A DNA stretch of 64,000 nt from Azorinus chamasolen (GCA_963576725.1 OY755242.1:3815093-3879092), one strand, 5' to 3'. Shown: positions 21,628-34,146, counted from the first letter of the stretch. Numbers and translations are program-made. Notes: generated from the letters alone by a model not told the origin.

Positions 21628-22644
21628 AAAGGTTACCTCATTTATATAGATACAGTTGTAGAAGAAATTCCATCAAAAGGAAACACTGGGAAGAGCAGAA
21701 ATAACACTTGTTTAACTTTCGTGTTCCTTGATTCGGTTGCACGGCACTTTTGCGTCTTTGTCAACAGGCTCCAAACTGCGCAAGACGAACTTACGTAACC
21801 CGTGTATTCCTTAGCATTGTTTTTTCATAGATATCCCGTAGGGTTGTCGCACGCTCGACTGTAACCAAGGTGTTTTCATTTATTGAACAGTATTTGCTCT
21901 AATTTCATGCTGAAATGCCGCCTACCTCAAATATATGTTTTTATGCTTTTTTAAACTGAAGAAAAGTTGAACATGACTGCCAACAGTTTGGATCTAGATC
22001 AGGATCAGACGCCACGTTGCGCGATGTCTGACCTGGATCCAAACTGTTTGCAAATGGTGAATTTGTCAAAGCGTATTTACTAATTCTTCACAGAGACAAT
22101 TTTATGCATTTACCGTGTCCTGTTAAGAGATAGGGACAATTGTGTTCTATTTTTTCTGCAGCCTGACAAGTGTATGCTTAAAACAACCGGGGGAATAAAA
22201 CAGGACGCTTCTAAAGGAGTTATTTTGCTTTACTTTAAGCCTTCTTTAGACAAATACCTGTCCTAAAATAATTAAAAATAAGCTATGGGAAATGGTTAAA
22301 ATGTATAACATCTGAACAATAGCAAATAGCTAAATTGTCAGATGATTAAAAATGTAAACCTCTAAATATCATTTCCCACTTCCGATATTGCTAAAAATAA
22401 AGAACCTCGTCGGAATTGGTCGGATCCGCCAAATCGCGAAGTCACAGTGTAGCAACGGTTGCATAATGTCGATTAACTTTTCTTCTTACATCAATGCTCC
22501 AGCTCATGGATAAAATGTCAACATTTTAAATGTCAGTTTTGGAGGTCCGAACCCCGCTAGACTGTTTATGAATCAAGGAACTCGTCTTGAACGTGTTTCT
22601 TTTTGTCAAGTTCTATCTATCGCGTACAATGTATCAATTATAAC

Positions 22645-24138
22645 CAGACACGAGGTAATCGTAATCGTGTAATCGATTGCAACCAAATACATTTTTCAAA
22701 GTAATCTAATGCATTCGGTTACTTTTTCAAAATCGATTACATGTAATCGTAATCGTAACCATTACAGAGCAAAAACGTGGTGTAATCAGCGATTACATTT
22801 CGATTATTTTTCGATTACTTTAGAATGTTATCATGTGCTTCTTATGTAGCTAGTCTTATTATCTCGTTCAACATTATTAGCACATCCATTTTTATAATCC
22901 GGGTCTACAATATAAGCATATCCAGTCTTATGATCTGGGTCTACATAGTAAGCATATCCAGTCTTATAATATGGGCCTACATTATTAGCACATCCAAACG
23001 TATGATATTGGTCTACATTATTAGTACATCCAGTCTTATGATCAGTGTCTACATTATTAGCACATCCAGTTTGACGATCTGGGTCTACGTTATTGGCACG
23101 TCAAGTATTATGATCTGGGTCTACATAAATGAAAGGATAAGTGGTTATTTATTTCATTTAAAGCGCTACTAACTCTGATCAAAGTTGTCTGCTTAAAAGT
23201 TACTTGAATGACTATAATTAAGTTTTAGCAAAATGCATGAAAACATTAATCGACAATTAAATCAATTATAATGTGGTACATGCATGTTGCTGAAAGATTT
23301 GCAGAGTTTGATAATACATAAGCTGTTTGAAAGGATATTTTAGGGTTATCACGGTCTGCTTTAATACCTGTATTAACAATTAAATAGGTGAAAAGTCTAA
23401 CAATATCCTGAGACTCAGTGGAAAATCAGTAACAATAATAGATTTACCACTGAACCCTTTAAAAAGGTAACAGGTGTTTTATGCCCCAAGTGTGAAACCT
23501 GTTATTTTAATTCATCCTTTCTATTTTTTGTTTCATATTTTCGATTTGAGCTAAGCCAGAACAGTGGCAAAATTAAACAGTTTTCAAATTAATGTTCAGT
23601 AGAACCTTATAAACCGGATCATCGTAAAGGTTGCTGCAAAACATCTGGGAATACCGGTCACTTCTGCTCCAGCTTAGCTGGCAATATCTTACCCGGGGCT
23701 GTGTAGTTTAAATGATGCAACGTTTGAAATGCTGATGATGATAAAATGCAACTCAAAGTAAATATGATTGACCTTGAACAGAAAACTCATACATGAACTT
23801 CTGATCCTGGATAACCCAATTGGCAGTGAAACCTTACATTATATAAATATCATATAAATAAAAGGCTTACCTACTTATACTTATCGCTGAAATACTTAGT
23901 TTCTTAGAAACTGATGTATAACATGCTGAATATCTCCAAATTAAATACTTTAATAATATAGTCAGTGTGTGTCTGAACGTATTCTCCAATATAATCTATT
24001 GTAATCGAAACGTTTTTCACGTAATCGTAATTTAATCGATTACAGACTGTAGTTTGTAAAATGTAATCGTAATTGTACTTGTTGTTATCATAATCGAAAG
24101 TAATCGATTATTTTTCAAAGTACTCGATCTAATGTCTG
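22645..24138. mobile_element. Non-autonomous hAT-like transposon in left arm
   Basis: The 1494-bp element has inverted ends (CAGACACGAGGTAATCG left; CAGACATTAGATCGAG right, reverse strand) and an exact 8-bp flanking duplication ATTATAAC (22637-22644 and 24139-24146), the hAT hallmark. Subterminal regions are packed with TAATCGATTAC-like motifs, possibly transposase-binding sites. The flanks rejoin a copy of the 325-bp repeat unit. No transposase is encoded. The same insertion is found in the other arm. Confidence 0.85.
22860..23130. repeat. 36-bp minisatellite inside hAT element, about 7-8 units
   Basis: Units read like TTATTAGCACATCCAGTCTT followed by ATGATCTGGGTCTACA. 36 bp equals 12 codons, so an artefactual frame with IISTSSLMIWVY repeats stays open. 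GATCTGGGTCTAC is identical to a stretch of the family 2 MITE hairpin arm. Confidence 0.85.
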
Positions 24139-24968
24139 ATTATAACTCATCCTGGTTCGATTATCAACACTCTTTCTTTGAGGCGTGTATATAAAGTTAT
24201 CTTACAAAAATTAATGAGTTAATGATACACGATAAGAACAGGATATACTGACAAAAGTTTATCAAAATTTCAATCTCTACATGTTGAAACCAAGAATTTG
24301 TAACATTTCCTCACATCGGCATATCGTCGAATCAAATATATAATAAACAAAAGCAGTTACCTAAAAAGTGTAAAATCGACAGTTTCTTGAAATACAAAAT
24401 TATATAATCATCGGCGTCGAGTTTTTTCTTATTTGTCATTTTCAGTGTTGCTTAAAATAGAAACTCGTCGAAATATGGTTGGATCCGCCAAATCCAAATG
24501 CCATCATGTAGGCTGAGAAATTTCAAACATTTTTGCTTCTAACCTCAATTACCGTGCTAGTACGGTTAAAAAGTTACATTTTTCGGAATACCCTAATACA
24601 CTGGACGTGCTCGATTGGCGTTACGCGGGACTAACTGCGACAGAGGTCTCCCCATTCCTCATTGAAGCTCCGCGCTTAGAGCGGACAAAGACAGAATTAT
24701 TATTTTAACATTTATATCTTTAAAACGGAAGCAGAGAGGTAAACAGAGTAAACACAAAACATGCCTGATATTGGACACTTTCATTATCGGCGTCATGATT
24801 TTTTCATTTCTCACTTCCGGTGTTGCCAAAAGATTTAGTACGTATCAGCGAAATCGCGAGGTCATCATGTAGGTTGTGATATTTTAAACATATTGGCTTC
24901 TAACATCAATGTTCTATCTGAAATGGTTCGAAATTTATAGCTTCTGAGAAACGCTGAAATATTATCGG

Positions 24969-25355
24969 TATGTCATAGTGTTTATTATCACTTGTATGGC
25001 CTTGTTGTACAAGCGCGCTTTTATGGCGACGTGTTAGAGTGCATGACTGAGGCCCTGGCGACCCGGGTTCGATCCCGGGTCTGAACGGGTATTTTTCCTT
25101 ATAAGAACATCCAGTTATATTTGGCGCCCAACGTTGGGCTATGCCTGTAAGTGCTCCGAGTTTGATTCCCAGTCGTTCTCATACCCATAGAAATTCGGGA
25201 CAAATTTCAATTTGCTGATGGGGGAGTATGTCACAGTGTGTAGGTTTATCATAACTTGTATGGCCTTGCTGTACAAGCGCGCTTTATGGCGACGTGGTAA
25301 AGTGCGTGACTGCGAACCTGACGACCCGGGTTCGATCCCGGGTCTGAGCTGGTAT
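24969..25355 (+). repeat. Two tRNA-derived SINE-like units in left arm
   Basis: Two similar stretches about 262 bp apart each contain CTTGTATGGCCTTG, a TGGCGACGTG A-box-like block and a perfect B box CCCGGGTTCGATCCCGGG (about 25020-25088 and 25283-25352). Their inverted partners are at 51758-51826 and 52001-52072. They look like tRNA-derived SINE heads. No anticodon can be assigned with confidence. Confidence 0.6.
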
Positions 25356-25451
25356 GTTTTATATTGAATTGAATTGGACATCATACACATATTCTTTGCA
25401 TGGTATACCCCGGAACCGTACGGAAACAAATGTCTACTTTATCGTATAAAT

Positions 25452-28400
25452 TAGCTGCCCAAGAGTACGAAACTCATTTTCATCATATAGATTTGATGCT
25501 TAACTACAATTCTAAACCAGTTTGGCAAGTCCTGTGCACTCGTGGATAAACGTCCAAATTATGTCAGTTATGGAGGTTCGAACACTGTCAGACTGTTAAC
25601 GCATCAAGGAACTCGGTTCGAACTTGTTCTGAAGTTTCTTCTTTTACAGTTCTATTTATCGCGTAAAAGAAATCAATTCTAACTCATCGAGTTCTTTTTT
25701 CCGATTTTCAAAACTCTTTATTTGCGGGGTATATATAAATTTAGCTCATATAATTCTTAATATCGTAAAATTAGCTGCCCAAGAGTACGAAACTTATTTT
25801 CATCGTATAGATCTTATGCTTGAGTATAGGTTCAATGCAATTTGGCAAGTACTGTTCATTCATGCATAAAATGTACAACGTCCAAAATAGGTCAGTTTTG
25901 GAGGTTCGAACCCTATCAGACTGTTAACAGATCAAGGAACTCGGCTCGAACTTGCTCTGAAGTTTCTTGTTTTAAAGTTATATCTATCGCGTAAAAGAAC
26001 TCAATTTTAACCCATCAAATTCTTTTTTCGATTTTGAAAAACAAATCTTTATTTGAGGGGTATATATACATTTATCTCAGATAATTCTTAATATAATCAA
26101 ACTGAATGCCCACGAGTGCGAAACTCATTTTCAACGTATAGATCTGGTGTTTGGCTATAGTTTTAACGCAATTTGGCAAGTCCTGTTCATTCATGCCTAA
26201 AATGTACAACGTCCAAAATAGGTCGGTTTTGGAGGTTAGAACACTGCCAGACTGCTAACGGATCAAGGAACTCGGCTTGAACTTGCTCTGAAGTTTCTTC
26301 TTTTAAAGTTCTATCTATCGTATACAAGATATCAATTCTAATTCATCCAGTTCTTTTTTAACACTCTTTATTTTCAGGGTATATATAAATTTCTCTCAAA
26401 TAATTCTTAATATCGTTTAATTATCTACCCAAGAGTACGAAACTCATTTTCATCGTATAGATTTGATGCTTGACTACAATTCTAAAGCAATTTGGCAAGT
26501 CCTGTGCACTCGTGAATAAAATTTACAGATCAAGGAACTCGGTTCGACCTTGCTCTGTTTCTTCTTTTAAAGTTATATCTATCGCATACAAGAAATCAAT
26601 TCTAACTCATCCACTTCTTTTTTTCGATTATCAAAACTCTATTTGCGGGGTATATATAAATTTATCTCAGATAATTCTTAATATCGTCAAACTGAATGCC
26701 CAAAGAGTACAAAGCTCATTTTCAACATGTATATCTGATGCTTGTCTACAGTTTTAATGCAATTTGGCAAGTCCTGTTCACTCATGCCTAAAATGTACAA
26801 CGTCCAAAATATGTCGGTTTTGGAGGTAAGAACACTGCCAGACTGCTAACGGATCAAGGAACTCGGCTTGACCTTGCTCTGAAGTTTCTTCTTTTAAAGT
26901 TCTATCTATCGCATACAAGAAATCAATTCTAATTCATCCAGTTCTTTTTTCGACTTTAACACTCTTTAATTTCGGGGTATATATAAATTTCTCTCAAATA
27001 ATTCGTAATATCGTTAAATTATCAACCCAAGAGTACGAAACTCATTTTCATCGTATAGATTTGATGCTTGACTACAATTCTAAAGCAATTTGGCAAGCCC
27101 TATGCACTCGTGAATAAAATTTACAGATCAAGGAACTCGGTTCGACCTTGCTCTGAAGTTTCTTCTTTTAACTTTATATCTATCGCATACAAGAAATCAA
27201 TTCTGACTCATCCAGTTCCTTTTTTTCGATTATCAAAACTCTTTATTTGCGGGGTATATATAAATTTATCTCAGAGAATTCTTAATATCGTCAAACTGAA
27301 TGTCCAAAGAGTACAAAGCTTATTTTCAACATATATATCTGATGCTTGTCTACAGTTTTAATGCAATTTGGCAAGTCTTGTTCATTCATGCTTAAAATGT
27401 ACAACGTCCAAAATAGGTCGCTTTTGGTTGGTTCGACCCCTGTCAGACTGTTAACGGATCAAGGAACTCGGCTTGAACTTGCTCTGAATTTTCTTGTTTA
27501 AAATTCTATCTATCGCGTACAAGAAATCAATTCTAACTCATCCAGTCCTGTTTCCTTTTTTAACACTCTTTATTTGCGGGGTATATATAAAGTTAACTCA
27601 TATAATTCTTAATATCTCAAACTGAATTACCAATAGTACAAAGCTCCTTTTAAGCGTATAGATATGATGCTTAACTACAGTTTTAATTCAATTTGGCCAT
27701 TCCTATTCATTCATGCATAAAATGTACAACATCCGAATTATGTAAGTTTTAGGGGTTCGAACACTGCCAGACTGCTAACGGATCAAATAAATCGGTTCGA
27801 ACCTGCTATGAAGTTTCTTCTTTTAAAGTTCTATCCATCGCGTACAAGAAATCAATTTTAATTCATCCAGTTCTCTTTACGTATTATAACACTCATAATT
27901 TGCGGGGTATATATCAATTTCTCTAAAATAATTCTTAATATAGTTCAATTATCTGCCGAAGTGTACGAAACTCATTTTCAACATATAGAAACTTACCTAC
28001 AATTCTTAAGCAATTTGGCAAATCCTGTGGATAAAATTCACACCGCCCAAAATACGTCAGGTTTTGAGGTTCGAATGCTGCCAGACTCTTTACGGATCCA
28101 GGAACTCGCTTCGAACTTACTCCGAAGTTTCTTCTTTTAAAGTTCTATCTATCGCGTAAAAGAAATCAATTCTAAGTCAATCAGTTCGTTTTTTCGATTT
28201 TCAAAACTCTGTATTTGCGGGGTATATATAAATTTATCACCTATAACTATTAATATCGTTAAATTATCTGCCCAGGAGACCGAAACTTATTTTCATCGTA
28301 TAGCTGTGATGCTTGTCTACATTTTTAAAGCAATTTGGCAAGTCCTGTTCATTCATGGATAACATGTACAACGTCCAAATAACGTTAGTTTTGGGGGTTC

Positions 28401-29250
28401 GAACACTGCCAGACTGTTAATTGATCAAGGAACTCTGTTCGACCTTGCTCTGAAGTTTCTGCTTTTAAAAGTACAAAAATGAGTCATGCAGGAAATACCA
28501 CATACAGAACAAACACTCGCCCGAACAGCAACACAAGGAAACAGCAAATGTACATGGGTAGAAAAAACAACAAGAGACGCACAAAGACAAAACAAACATT
28601 CAATAGGAGGAAGATGGAAGTACCGCCTTGGAACGGTCAGTGACAAAAGTCACCGGGGGTTTAAACCGGTTTATGGGCGCCCAACCTCACCCTTATTCCA
28701 TCCCCATCCTAAAAGACAAACAGTGTAAATAAACGTATCCCCTCTCCGACTAATCTACAACAACCGCGACAGCAAATACAGTGGTAAAGTGCATGTATAA
28801 CAAAAAACATTTAATTGAACATACTGTATCCACCTATCGCTAGTGTACTCAAAGTTATATCTATCGCATACAAGCAATAATTTCTAAATCACCCAGTTCT
28901 TTTTTTTATTTTCAAAACTCATTTATTTGTGGGGTATATATAAATTTATCTCAAATAATTCTTAATATCGTCAATCTGAATTCCCAAGAGTACAAAACTC
29001 ATTTTCAGCGTATAGATCTGATGCTTGACTACAGTTTTAATGCAATTTGGCAAGTCCTGTTCATTCATGCCTAAAATGTGCAACTTCAAAAATTCTTCAG
29101 TTTTGTATGTTCGAACCCGGCCAGACTGTTAACAGATTAAGGAACTCGGCTTGAACTCGCCCTGAAGTTTCTTCTTTTAAAGTTCTATCTATCGCGTACA
29201 AGAATTCAATTATAACTCATCCAGTTCTTTTTTCGTTTTTTAACACTTTG
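25452..29250 (+). repeat. 325-bp tandem array, about 11 copies
   Basis: Units recur at 275-333 bp intervals (TTCATCGTATAGAT-type marker near 25478, 25797, 26130, 26448, 26723, 27047, 27326, 27650, 27975, 28290, 29003). Each includes GCAATTTGGCAAGTCCTG, a GGAGGTTCGAACNC block resembling a pol III B box, ATCAAGGAACTCGG, and GGGGTATATATAAATTTATC with a TATA-box-like core. 26448-27046 and 27047-27649 are near-identical dimers. A 379-bp insertion lies at 28472-28850. Open frames such as 26470-26757 are repeat-derived. Confidence 0.92.
28472..28850 (+). mobile_element. Dispersed 380-bp element inserted in the 325-bp array
   Basis: It interrupts a repeat unit exactly at CTTTTAAAG|TTATATC, with AAAG repeated on both sides. 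It begins TACAAAAATGAGTCATGCAG and ends CTATCGCTAGTGTACTC. A near-identical copy in the same orientation occupies 59462-59841, and diverged pieces lie at 50486-50525 and 60530-60610. The family is unidentified. Confidence 0.75.
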
Positions 29251-29900
29251 ACATCCTTGAACGTTATACAGTTTATGCATGAATGAGCAGGACTTGCCAA
29301 ATTGCATTACAACTATAGTGAAGCATCAGATCTATACGAAGAAAATACGTTGCGTACTCTTGGGCAGCTAATTTCACGATATTAAGAGTTATAGGAGATA
29401 AATGTATATATACCCCGCAAATAAAGAGTTTCGAAAATCGAAAAAAGAACTGATTGATTTAGAATTGATATCTTGCACGGGATAGATAGAACTTTAAAAG
29501 GAGAAACTTCAGAGCAAGTTCGAACCGATTTCCTTGATCCGTTAGCAGTCTGGCAGTGTGCGAACCTCCAAAACTGACGTAATTTGGACGTTATCCACTT
29601 TATGCATGAATAAACAGGACTTGCCAAATTACATTAAAACTGTAGTCAAGGATCACGTCAATACGATGAAAATTAGCTTTGTGCTCTTGGGCAGCTAATT
29701 TCATGGTAGTATATGAGATAAATGTATATACACCCCGCAAATAAAGAGTTTCGAATATCGAAAAAAAAAAGAACTGGATGAGTTAGAAATGATTTCTTTT
29801 ACGCGATAATTATAACTTTAAAAATAAGAAACTTCAGAGCCATTTCGAATCGAGATCCTTGATATTAAGAATAATTTGAGATAAATTTATATATATACCC
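29251..29900 (-). repeat. 325-bp repeat units in reversed orientation
   Basis: After a junction near 29250-29275 the same unit continues as reverse complement for about two copies (AGGACTTGCCAAATTGC, TATACCCCGCAAATAAAGAG, GTTCGAACCG, AAACTTCAGAGC). The last copy is truncated. The array therefore contains an internal inversion or a head-to-head join. Confidence 0.88.
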
Positions 29901-30595
29901 CGCAAGGCAAACAAAAGGAAGGGTAAAAAATGCGGAGTTTTAAATATATACAAAGCGGATTTGCTTCATACCGGTGTATATTTAGTTATACCAACTTCAT
30001 AGCTTTTTCTCTCTTAATTGGGAAGGGGCCTTAGCCTGCTGATTTTGGGAAGAATTATCGGTAAAATTGCTGATTTAAGAAACAAAAAAGCTGGTGTAAG
30101 TTTGGATTTTGGGAAAACTGCATGATTTAAAAGAAATTTCAATTGGGAAGTGGCCTTTTATATGCCTATGTTATAGAAGGTTAAAACGCCCTGAACTTGG
30201 CAGGGTTTTAAATATATGCAACACAGATTGCTTTAAATCGGGGTATATTGATTGTTGTGGGCCAGTCAAAGTCAGCTAAGTATAAGCTCGATGTTTGATT
30301 ATCGTTGATGGGTCGAATATAGGGTTCCTACCTAACTGCAATAAATAGGTCCGCAGGCTCAATTCCGCAATCGCCATACAGAATACAGAATACAGAATAT
30401 TATTCTGTATTCTGTATTCTGCAATCGCCATACATTATAAGCTTCTCAAGAGGTACCCCCCTGACGGTCTTTGGTTTAATTGAACCTCTGGTTCGCAAAC
30501 ATGATTAACAACTAGAGATGACACGTTGAACCAAATTTCCATGTATGCATTTATTCCGTGCTATATACCGCTCATGTAAAAAAACCAGTGGCTTC
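29901..30595. other. Intergenic DNA with short diverged duplicates and a palindrome
   Basis: Two related stretches (29935-29995 and 30205-30250: GTTTTAAATATATRCAAMRC..GGTGTATAT or GGGGTATAT) recur a third time at 31659-31695. A perfect 43-bp palindrome of ACAGAAT units is at 30379-30421, flanked by direct copies of GCAATCGCCATAC. No gene is seen. Confidence 0.6.
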
Positions 30596-30844
30596 TTAAC
30601 CATTTCCCCGTTCTATGTTTATTCTAAATGTTGATATCTACTGAATATTCATGGACAAAATAGTTATAATTAAAAACGTAAGGTGGAACATTGTAGTCAT
30701 TTAGAAACTAAATAAATAGGTCTACCGAATTCCATAAGCAAACAGAGCAGACCCTGATCAAACGGCTCCTCTAGGAGCCGTCTGATCTTGGTATACTCTG
30801 TTTGCAAATGCGTGAAAACACGTTTATATAAGGGAAAGGGTTAA
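30596..30844 (-). mobile_element. piggyBac-like MITE, TTAA family 2
   Basis: TTAA at 30596 and 30841, with ends TTAACCATTTCCCCG and AAGGGAAAGGGTTAA. The hairpin GCAAACAGAGCAGACCC.. with apex GGCTCCTCTAGGAGCC sits at about 30737-30806. The orientation is reversed relative to 2678-2927. Confidence 0.85.
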
Positions 30845-31795
30845 GCAGTGGGATTCAGTCTGTAACAATACTTGCACTACAAAAAACCTAACATAACTAA
30901 CGTCTGCTGGGGCTATTCCCGCATAACAGGTTGACACATTTGATGCAGTCACTTATGCATTGATAATGATAACACACCCAAAGATGTAGGTTGTTAAGAA
31001 AAACCTTGGTCTGTTTTAATTGGACAAGTCATTTTAAAGGACGTAGCCACTATGGCCTTATTTTCCATCTTGAATAACATCTGCAAACAATTAAGATGTA
31101 CATGTTCTCTGAAATCAGATCAGGTTCTAAACAGCTTGTTCATGTATCGTTTCTTTGTAAAATTATGACCCCTTGCTAGAATACCTTTATTACTTATCAT
31201 CAGGTTCCGTTTCATTAGCTAGTTAACAGAAAATACACTGATGCTGTTAAACACAAATGACTCTTTGAACGTTTAAAGCAGGTAGAATGAACGCAGAAAG
31301 GTTTTTTGAAGAGCTTTTTGCTTTATCTTCATATTGCTCTATAAAGCAGACACGTAGCTTTGCTAGGAAATAACTATTCCGTTGTGTTTTCATGGACATA
31401 CTTTTATTCTCCTATACATATCTTCCACAAAACTAGTCTGAAATTTGATTGAATAGCATCATGTAATGGCGTTAGTCATTTGTAACAGGGAAAAGGTTCA
31501 TAGTGTTTGTAATGTGTGGTGAATTTAAATATGTACATTTACTTTTGTCATATTTATGTATGCCACAAGAGCGTGTTATACGATATTATACACTAATATA
31601 CACTACATAGAACTGTGTCATAACGGGGTATATCTAACTATTTTTTGTAGTATGGGGCATTCTAAATATATACAACACAGATTTGTACAATGCAGGGGTA
31701 TATATATATATAGGGTGGATTATATACAGTTTCCGGGAAAAAAGGGGGGCCCATATCGAGGTTACATATAGTGACCCCGTCACCGACCCGGTGTA
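30845..31795. other. Intergenic DNA, no gene seen
   Basis: A decayed T-type core (about 31275-31350) and a copy of the TAAATATATACAACACAG motif at 31663 are the only recognisable items. Confidence 0.5.
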
Positions 31796-31811
31796 TGTAT
31801 ATATATATTTA

Positions 31812-31865
<54 letters not shown>
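31796..31865. repeat. (TA)n microsatellite
   Basis: About 65 bases of TA-rich simple repeat, with reading frames of alternating Tyr-Ile that are not genes. Confidence 0.97.
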
Positions 31866-31867
<2 letters not shown>

Positions 31868-32069
31868 ACAGTTTGCAATGATCAACCTATCCTATGGTCA
31901 CATGCCATTGCAAGAAAATGACTTCTATAGTCAAACAACAAGGTCTGACGTGTCAAAGGTCAGCCGAGTCCATTTTTTAGGGAGAGCAGCATTCCGCATG
32001 TTCTCGGACCAGTTTTCAAACAGCCGAGTTTAGTATATTAGATCAGAATGAAGGCAACAGTGTTGTCAT

Positions 32070-32163
32070 CAGTTTAGCGCAGTAGATAAAGTCTAGGTAC
32101 GCACAAGGCATTGCGATAGTTGTCTTTTTTATTAAGCGTGGGTTCGAATCCCGCGTCGACCTT
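32070..32163 (+). repeat. tRNA-like sequence with long insert
   Basis: AGTTTAGCGCAGTAGATAAAG resembles an A box and GTGGGTTCGAATCCCGCG is a good B box with T stem, ending CGTCGACC before a T run. The spacing between them is unusually long and no clear anticodon stem is visible. A tRNA-derived SINE or pseudogene is more likely than a gene. Confidence 0.45.
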
Positions 32164-32431
32164 AAACTTTTTTTTTAATCTAATGCATTATTTTAGTTCA
32201 TACTGTATAATTATGCTGACCATTTATACATACACATGTTCGTCAATGTACTACTCACGTTGAGGACATTGAACGGACATTTTGGTCATCAGACATTACT
32301 ATAGATAAAACAACTATATAAAATTGTATTATTCCATACAAAATGTTCATAAAGACAAATTAAAATTCACTCACAATTCTTGATAAATCAGCCCTCCTAC
32401 CAGTGAAATACCAACACCAGCGTTCCATATA

Positions 32432-32636
32432 TAGTAAAACCCATCTAATGCGACCACTTAACGAATAAACATGGGCGTCTTTATAAGCAGGTGGTTGCTT
32501 AATGCAGGACAAAAGTAATGCAGAAAGCTCCTCTGGGAGCGTTCTGCATTACTATTGTCCTGCATTAAGCTACCACCTGCATCTAACACCCAGAATTATA
32601 CCTCTTTTAGGTGGTCGCATTAGCGGGGTTTTACTG
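32432..32636. mobile_element. TA-family hairpin MITE (T3)
   Basis: The whole element is an imperfect palindrome: ends TAGTAAAACCCATCTAATGC and GTCGCATTAGCGGGGTTTTA with TA flanks. A core hairpin GGTGGTTGCTTAATGCAGGA.. carries apex GCTCCTCTGGGAGC. Sister copies are at 35252-35439, 40334-40550, 42050-42250 and 61743-62137. A decayed core without ends is at 32815-32905. Confidence 0.8.
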
Positions 32637-33135
32637 TATAGCGCGGGGCCTTCAGGCTCCCGCGCAATAATTCAAAATTCCATAATAGACCTGACATCGG
32701 ACGCTGGTGATAATGAGGTTGACGAATCCGAGACCGACACTGCCGGTGAGGGTAAAAGAATTGCAGTAAAACATTTATGAACCGATCACTCAGTAAGGAC
32801 GAAAGTGAGCCCTTTAGTCAGGTGGCTGCTTTATGGTCTTAAGGGTGTTTTCTGCATTATTTTGTTTTCTTAAATTAAGCTGTCGCTTGCCTTAAAGGCC
32901 AACAATGACTTATTGTGTGGGCAATATGCAATTGCATGTTTCATGGTAGATATATAGTTTTATATACCAATAAACATATATGCTGGTTGAAATAAAATTG
33001 GAAATAATCAAACCCCTGAAAACAAATAAAAGGGTAAAAATCAATCAAAAAATAATACTAAGGAATTATAGATTCCTTATATTATTTAGCAAAATAAAAT
33101 GTTTTAGGTTGATGCGAGACTCGAACACGCGCTTA

Positions 33136-34146
33136 TACCCCCATTCCACTGGACGGCGTTTCCACTGCGCTCATGGCGATCATGGCACTTCTCCAAAATC
33201 TTCCAAATCGCCGCAGAAGTGCCGTCATGTGCCTAATTTCTGGACTTGGGCGTTTCTAATACGCTTATAGTACGCTTCAATAACGATCTCGCTGCGCTGT
33301 TTACGATCCTGTCGCGATGTTGCCGCGCTTCTACGGCGCTTGAGATCTCTCCAAGACGCTTCTACTACGCTTCCACTACGACACGGGATTTCAGGCTACG
33401 CTTCGTCTACGCTTAATACGTTGCTGTTACGACCTTGCTTCGACCTAGGCACAGGAGCTGCGCTTCTGTTGCGCTTTTGGAACGTTTCTATATAAAATGG
33501 GTGATTAAACTGCTTTCGAAGCAGTTGACCATCATCCTTCGAAGAAAATTGATCAAATTGTTTTGAAGACCCAGATCAAGAAAAACACAGTGTTGGGCCT
33601 GACCTAGGTCCTTCATGGGGTGACGCAAGCATTAACATTTCCCCCGTTCAATATCCATGTAAGAAAAACTGATCTTATGAATATTTATAGCTGCATTTTT
33701 AAGATTTAACCTTTTTAAGAAATGTATTTGCTTTGACAAAAACTGTAGAATCATATCTATATCACTGATCACTGATCAGACGGCTCCAATAGGAGCTGTC
33801 TGATCTGGGTCTACTCTGTTTGCAAATGTGTGAAAAGCATTTTTATGCAGACAAATACCTCGGCGCCTTTGTTGCGATGCGACTGCGATTGCACTACGTT
33901 ACTCACGCTACAGCTACGATACTGTTGCGCTCATGAATTTCTTGCTACGCCTTTGCGGCGATTCGAGTCCACGGTGATGCCACTACGATTGTTTTGAGAA
34001 AGGTCAAAACAATCGCCGTGAAGTGGCGATCAAGAAGCTACGATCAGGGCGCTTCTACTGCGTTGTTGCCGCTCCTGCTACGATTCGCGGCGTTTATACC
34101 AAAATTTCGAAGCGTTGCGGAATCGCCGCTCAGTGGAATGGAGGTA
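33136..34146. mobile_element. Harbinger-like non-autonomous transposon with GC-rich subterminal repeats
   Basis: Termini TACCCCCATTCCACTGGACG (left) and TACCTCCATTCCACTGAGCG (right, reverse strand) form inverted repeats. The flanks on both sides read TTA (33133-33135 and 34147-34149), matching the 3-bp TWA target site of PIF/Harbinger. Both subterminal regions (33150-33490 and 33850-34130) are unusually GC-rich and made of jumbled CTACGC/GCGCTT/GCGATT motifs. The middle (about 33640-33860) holds a decayed TTAA-family hairpin MITE. No transposase is encoded. The assignment is an inference from ends and target site. Confidence 0.65.

Larger units (their letters stand above)
19617..25451 (+). 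repeat. Left arm of giant inverted repeat (5.8 kb)
   Basis: The arm matches the reverse complement of 51659-57468 along its whole length. Anchors include 19628-19720 with 57360-57460, 20555-20585 with 56500-56530, the tRNA-like pairs, the hAT element, and 25395-25451 with 51659-51715. Matching stops abruptly at both ends. By eye the arms differ by several percent, mostly substitutions and small indels. No protein-coding gene is recognised inside, and the open frame 22825-23172 is a minisatellite. The arm also holds a C hairpin at 21980-22060, a T-type core at 22170-22265 and degenerate units of the neighbouring 325-bp repeat. Confidence 0.92.

Noticed and set aside
26470..27361. Two similar 95-97 residue frames as duplicated genes
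   Set aside because: They are copies of the 325-bp tandem unit, and no start context or domain supports coding.
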